A DNA stretch of 7,833 nucleotides from Boseongicola sp. SB0662_bin_57 (lineage in GTDB: Bacteria; Pseudomonadota; Alphaproteobacteria; Rhodobacterales; Rhodobacteraceae), in contig VXPN01000007.1 of the NCBI GenBank assembly GCA_009839535.1, forward strand, positions 1-7,833, written 5' to 3'. This document shows, piece by piece, positions 5,556 through 7,833 of the stretch; the stretch's first letter is position 1; every line of letters starts with the position of its first letter. The position numbers and the translations under genes were made by a program. The notes under the pieces are model-generated. The model did no database searches. It was not told the DNA's origin and was given only the letters and a program-made list of their open reading frames with translations.

Positions 5556-6443
5556 TCACGGGCGGGGTCTGAAGGCAAGGTAGAGTGCGAGCAGGCCGAA
5601 GGCGATCATTGGCAAGGACAGGAGCTGGCCCATGGTGACTCCGACCGGGCCGGCGAAGGCGACATGCCCCATGGGATTGCCTGCCGTCACGAACTGGGAG
5701 TCGGCTTGCCGGAAGAACTCCACTGCAAAGCGAGACGCGCCGTAGCCCGCGATGAAGATGCCGACAATTGCGCCAGGCCGCTTGAGCCAGCCTCGTGCAT
5801 AGGCAAGCCAAAGAATAAGAACTCCGAGAACCAGGCCTTCAAGTCCCGCTTCGTAGATCTGCGACGGATGCCTTGCGCAGGCGCCTGCGACGCCGGGACA
5901 GTTCTGCGCGGCGGAACCCGGAAAAATCACGCCCCAAGGCAGGTCTGTCGGCTTTCCCCAGAGTTCGGCGTTGATGAAATTCGCGATGCGGCCAAGGAAC
6001 AGCCCCGGCGGAGTTGCGAGCGCCAGTCCGTCCGCGAGTCCCGTCAGGGGCAGGCCGTGCCTGTACGCGAAGACGGCTGCGGCGACGGCAACGCCCAAGA
6101 GACCGCCGTGGAACGACATGCCGCCTTCCCAGACGCGCAGGATCGACAGGGGATCTTCCAGTGCCTGTCCCCGACCATAGAACAGGACATATCCGAGGCG
6201 GCCTCCCAGAACGACGCCGAGGATCAGCCAGACCAGGAAGTCATCAAGCTGCTTGCGGTCAAGGGCCGGGGATTCGCCTTTCCAGAGTTGCGGACGCCCG
6301 ATGGTTCGGCGAAGGATCCAGTAGCCGGCCATGATTCCCGCAATGTAGGCGAGAGCATACCAGCGAATCGGCAGATTGATCGGGCCCAAGGGAATCTCGA
6401 CCAGGATTGGTGAAATGTCGGGGAACGGAATTCCATGCTGCAT
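5556..6443 (-). CDS. lgt: Phosphatidylglycerol:prolipoprotein diacylglyceryl transferase
   Basis: Inner-membrane enzyme that moves a diacylglyceryl group from phosphatidylglycerol to the lipobox cysteine of prolipoproteins, the first step of lipoprotein maturation. It is 295 aa from the chosen start, with about seven hydrophobic membrane segments. Key sequence: IPFPDISP (5-12), the RWYALAYI segment (28-34, Tyr29), GGRLGYVLFY (80-89), EGGMSFHGGLLG (106-117, with His112 matching the catalytic His of E. coli), the Lgt signature GRIANFINAELWG (151-163, Arg152) and FFRQAD (243-248, Arg245 matching the second essential Arg). A periplasmic-type loop carries Cys182 and Cys189. Two in-frame starts exist: ATG 6443 (MQHGIPFPDISP) and ATG 6461, six codons longer. 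Neither has a strong ribosome site. The shorter one fits relatives that begin just before IPFPDISP. It is the first gene of the minus-strand cluster and diverges from ubiK. Confidence 0.95.
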   Translation of the reverse strand: MQHGIPFPDISPILVEIPLGPINLPIRWYALAYIAGIMAGYWILRRTIGRPQLWKGESPALDRKQLDDFLVWLILGVVLGGRLGYVLFYGRGQALEDPLSILRVWEGGMSFHGGLLGVAVAAAVFAYRHGLPLTGLADGLALATPPGLFLGRIANFINAELWGKPTDLPWGVIFPGSAAQNCPGVAGACARHPSQIYEAGLEGLVLGVLILWLAYARGWLKRPGAIVGIFIAGYGASRFAVEFFRQADSQFVTAGNPMGHVAFAGPVGVTMGQLLSLPMIAFGLLALYLAFRPRP

Positions 6444-6468
6444 GAATCGCGTTCGTGGCATTGCTGCG

Positions 6469-6506
6469 AGGTTGCGTCAACCTTGTGAAGCACGCAGGCG
6501 CAACCT
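6469..6506. repeat. AGGTTG/CAACCT arms in the lgt-ubiK divergent region
   Basis: AGGTTGCG (6469-6476) is matched by CGCAACCT (6499-6506), an 8-bp inverted repeat, and its first six bases also pair with CAACCT (6478-6483) over a 3-base loop. The two CAACCT copies are direct repeats 23 bases apart, roughly two helical turns, and flank the ubiK -35/-10. This is an arrangement expected of a regulator site. The regulator is unknown. Confidence 0.4.
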
Positions 6507-6511
6507 ATAGA
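6483..6511 (+). promoter_or_regulatory. Predicted ubiK promoter
   Basis: TTGTGA (6483-6488) and TATAGA (6506-6511) are separated by 17 bases and each matches consensus at four of six positions. Transcription would begin near 6518, with a leader of about 30 bases holding the GAGG ribosome site at 6536-6539. Confidence 0.45.
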
Positions 6512-6546
6512 TGCCGGAACATGTTCAAGCTGGACGAGGTAGAGGC

Positions 6547-6801
6547 ATGCAGACCCGAAACCCGAGATTGGACGATCTCGCACAGCTCATGATGAATTCG
6601 ATGGGAGTCGCCCGCGGAGCCCGGGACGAGTTCGAGACGGTCATGAAGGGCATGCTCGACCGTTGGCTTGCAGGCCGGGATCTCGTGACCCGCGAGGAAT
6701 TCGACGCCGTGCGGGCAATGGCGGAGAAGGCGCGCGCGGAGAACGAGGCGCTCCGGTCACGGGTCGAGGCGCTGGAGACCCGGAAGCGAAAGAAGTCCTG
6801 A
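6547..6801 (+). CDS. ubiK: Accessory factor UbiK family protein (BMFP/YqiC domain)
   Basis: An 84-aa small protein of the BMFP family. In E. coli UbiK (YqiC) binds lipids and supports the soluble UbiJ-containing complex that makes ubiquinone under oxic conditions. It forms a coiled-coil trimer. Here residues 1-45 are amphipathic helix (MQTRNPRLDDLAQLMMNSMG, then ARDEFETVMKGMLDRWLAG), LVTREEFDAVRAMA (46-59) is the family core, and residues 60-80 form a charged coiled coil (EKARAENEALRSRVEALE) ending in a Lys/Arg-rich tail. The start is ATG 6547, with GAGG seven bases upstream. An in-frame ATG at 6511 lies within the -10 and is rejected. It diverges from lgt. Assignment to the family is secure, and the role in quinone synthesis is by homology. 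Confidence 0.9.
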   Translation: MQTRNPRLDDLAQLMMNSMGVARGARDEFETVMKGMLDRWLAGRDLVTREEFDAVRAMAEKARAENEALRSRVEALETRKRKKS

Positions 6802-7165
6802 CCTCGAACTGCCGTGGCAGGATCGCCGACGCCGGCCGCGTTCGCGGAAGCTGATCGTTGCGCGAAAGGCTTGCCTGTTCCCGTGCGGCAAGGATTCGCC
6901 CGGCGTCCTTGCCGGGTGCCTGGCGGCTGTCGCAATGCTCCTTTCGCCACGGCGTTCGCAGGATTCGGCGCGCGGAAGGGGCGTCATTCGCAAGACCGGC
7001 CGATTGTCTCACTTTATTTTGGCTCCGGACAAGATTTCGCTTTACAGGTCCTTGCATTCGGAACACCATATCTCGGACGGTGGACGACAGGATTCACCGA
7101 ATCTTGAATTGACGGCAAGCCATGGTGGGATCAACCGTCAGGCACGCAAGATGGGGCAAGACCGC
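6802..7165 (+). other. 364-base intergenic region between ubiK and ybjN
   Basis: No gene is convincingly present. The frame of the next gene is open through part of this stretch (from 6935), but its translation is unlike the conserved protein. A small CTGC/GCAG stem lies right after ubiK. A larger paired structure follows at 6870-6914. Bases 7000-7050 are AT-richer than their surroundings and are the likeliest place for the ybjN promoter, although I could not find a pair matching both hexamers well. A GATTC/GAATC inverted repeat lies near 7091-7103. Confidence 0.4.
6870..6914 (+). repeat. Three-arm stem-loop with two exclusive pairings
   Basis: CTTGCC (6870-6875) can pair with GGCAAG (6887-6892) over an 11-base loop. 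Alternatively CGGCAAGGA (6886-6894) pairs perfectly with TCCTTGCCG (6906-6914), a 9-bp stem with an 11-base loop. The middle arm cannot do both. No U-run follows, so it is not a standard terminator. A small RNA, leader structure or protein-binding site is possible. Confidence 0.35.
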
Positions 7166-7666
7166 ATGTCGCTGACCGAGCAGTACATCACTGAAGACCT
7201 TCACCCGATCGACATTGTCGAACACGTGGCCGAGCGTCACGAGTGGGAGTTCGACCGGTTTGCGGAAGACCAGATCGCAATGGCGATCGAGGGGCAATGG
7301 CGGACGTACTCAATCACCCTTGCCTGGTCTCCGCAGGACGAGACCCTGCGATTGATCTGCACTTTCGAAATAGATCCGCCAACGGACAGGATGGGCGCTC
7401 TCTACGAGGTGCTGAATCGAACCAATGACATGTGCTGGTCAGGCGCGTTTGCGTTCTGGCAGTCCCAGAAGCTGATGGCATGGCGATACGGCCTCGTGCT
7501 CGCTGGGGACCAGTCGGCGAGCGCCGAGCAGGTCGACACGATGATCCGGATCGCTGTCCAGGCGGCCGAACGGTTCTACCCGGCGTTTCAGCTTGCCACA
7601 TGGGGCAAGGAATCGCCGGAGCGCGCATTGGATGTTGCCATGACGGAGGCCTATGGCCGCGCCTGA
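7166..7666 (+). CDS. YbjN domain-containing protein
   Basis: A 166-aa soluble protein of the YbjN family, which is structurally similar to type III secretion chaperones and of uncertain cellular role; E. coli YbjN affects motility and stress traits. The sequence is well conserved by memory of Rhodobacterales members: LHPIDIVEHVAERHEWEFDR (12-31), DQIAMAIEGQWRTYSITLAW (35-54), DETLRLICTFEIDPP (58-72), a CWSGAFAFW segment (90-98), WRYGLVLAG (106-114), and AERFYPAFQLATWG at the start of the last helix. The start is uncertain: ATG 7166 (MSLTEQY) fits the family, whereas ATG 7151 would add five residues; neither has a strong ribosome site. In relatives the gene is followed by proC. Here its last codons overlap a short frame in the degraded sequence at the window end. 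Confidence 0.85.
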   Translation: MSLTEQYITEDLHPIDIVEHVAERHEWEFDRFAEDQIAMAIEGQWRTYSITLAWSPQDETLRLICTFEIDPPTDRMGALYEVLNRTNDMCWSGAFAFWQSQKLMAWRYGLVLAGDQSASAEQVDTMIRIAVQAAERFYPAFQLATWGKESPERALDVAMTEAYGRA

Positions 7667-7833
7667 CGAGGGATTGCTGCGTCCGCACCATTGTCTCCTC
7701 CTTTGCTGATCGCGGGCGCACGGGAAGCGGGGGGGCCCCCCCGCGGGGCGCGCGCGCCGGCGCGGCGCGCGCCAGAACAAGGGACGGAGGCAGGCGCCGC
7801 CAGCAGATGAAAAGAAACATAAAAAAAAAAACA
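7667..7833. other. Low-complexity terminal sequence, probable contig-end artefact
   Basis: The first 50 bases are normal in composition and may hold the broken 5' end of the next gene. From about 7727 the sequence turns into G/C homopolymers and CG runs, followed by A-rich sequence and a run of eleven A near the very end. Composition switches abruptly twice in about 100 bases, unlike anything else in the window. Nothing here can be annotated with confidence. Confidence 0.6.
7727..7773. repeat. Cluster of G/C palindromes
   Basis: GCGGGGGGGCCCCCCCGC (7727-7744) is a perfect 18-base palindrome. GGCGCGCGCGCC (7747-7758) and GGCGCGCGCC (7764-7773) are further perfect palindromes. Such stacking is rare in a coding-dense genome and common in misread or chimeric sequence at the end of an assembly. 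Confidence 0.6.

Noticed and set aside
4424..5572. 382-codon plus-strand open frame opposite the methyltransferase
   Set aside because: Its mirror strand encodes a complete set of MidA/NDUFAF7 motifs. Long antisense frames are expected at this GC content.
5490..6413. 307-codon plus-strand open frame opposite lgt
   Set aside because: lgt is unmistakable on the minus strand. The opposite frame is Gln/Arg/Asp-rich with no membrane segments or motifs.
6935..7165. 77-codon upstream extension of the YbjN protein
   Set aside because: The extension is unlike the conserved family, which begins near MSLTEQY, and no ribosome site supports the far-upstream ATG.
7653..7709. 18-codon frame MAAPDEGLLRPHHCLLLC as a real small gene
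   Set aside because: It is too short, has poor ribosome-site spacing and leads into damaged sequence. It is treated only as a possible broken start of the next gene.
1..7833. CRISPR array, tRNA, rRNA or insertion-sequence ends
   Set aside because: No regularly spaced repeats, no cloverleaf with a T-loop motif, and no transposase motif or terminal inverted repeats were found on either strand.

Overview
The window is GC-rich, tightly coded DNA that reads as an alphaproteobacterial chromosome, most likely Rhodobacterales (Rhodobacteraceae/Paracoccaceae). The best evidence is the gene set: a thioredoxin reductase, an Lrp-type regulator, PgeF, a MidA/NDUFAF7-type methyltransferase, Lgt, a UbiK-type accessory factor and a YbjN-domain protein. 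From memory of the group, these occur together in that order. No lineage was confirmed by a search. No rRNA, tRNA, CRISPR array or insertion sequence is visible.

Layout. Bases 1-136 (minus) hold the first 45 codons of trxB, which continues beyond the left edge. Bases 244-2727 are accessory in character. They hold a 384-aa conserved protein of unknown function with a charged coiled coil, and a 350-aa fusion of a minimal nucleotidyltransferase (MNT) with a HEPN-like domain. Both are on the minus strand. Their insertion between trxB and lrp, which I recall as neighbours in related genomes, looks like the variable part of the locus. Bases 3026-3532 (plus) hold lrp. Bases 3591-6443 (minus) hold a housekeeping cluster transcribed lgt, then midA-like methyltransferase, then pgeF; the last two overlap by ATGA. 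Bases 6547-6801 (plus) hold ubiK, diverging from lgt. Bases 7166-7666 (plus) hold the ybjN-domain gene. Downstream of 7667 the sequence decays into G/C palindromes and a terminal A-run, which looks like a low-quality contig end. A mangled proC start may be buried in it.

How the genes work together. lgt, pgeF and ubiK serve the cell envelope and ubiquinone synthesis. The methyltransferase serves, by homology, respiratory-complex assembly. trxB and lrp serve redox balance and amino-acid-responsive regulation. The only candidate for an unusual system is the MNT-HEPN fusion. It has a good promoter placed so that its mRNA would be leaderless. It also has a purine-rich, SD-like sequence exactly at the junction of the two domains, followed by in-frame ATG codons. 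It could therefore make both a full-length protein and a free HEPN polypeptide. This rests on sequence reading alone and is untested. The neighbouring coiled-coil protein may or may not be functionally linked.
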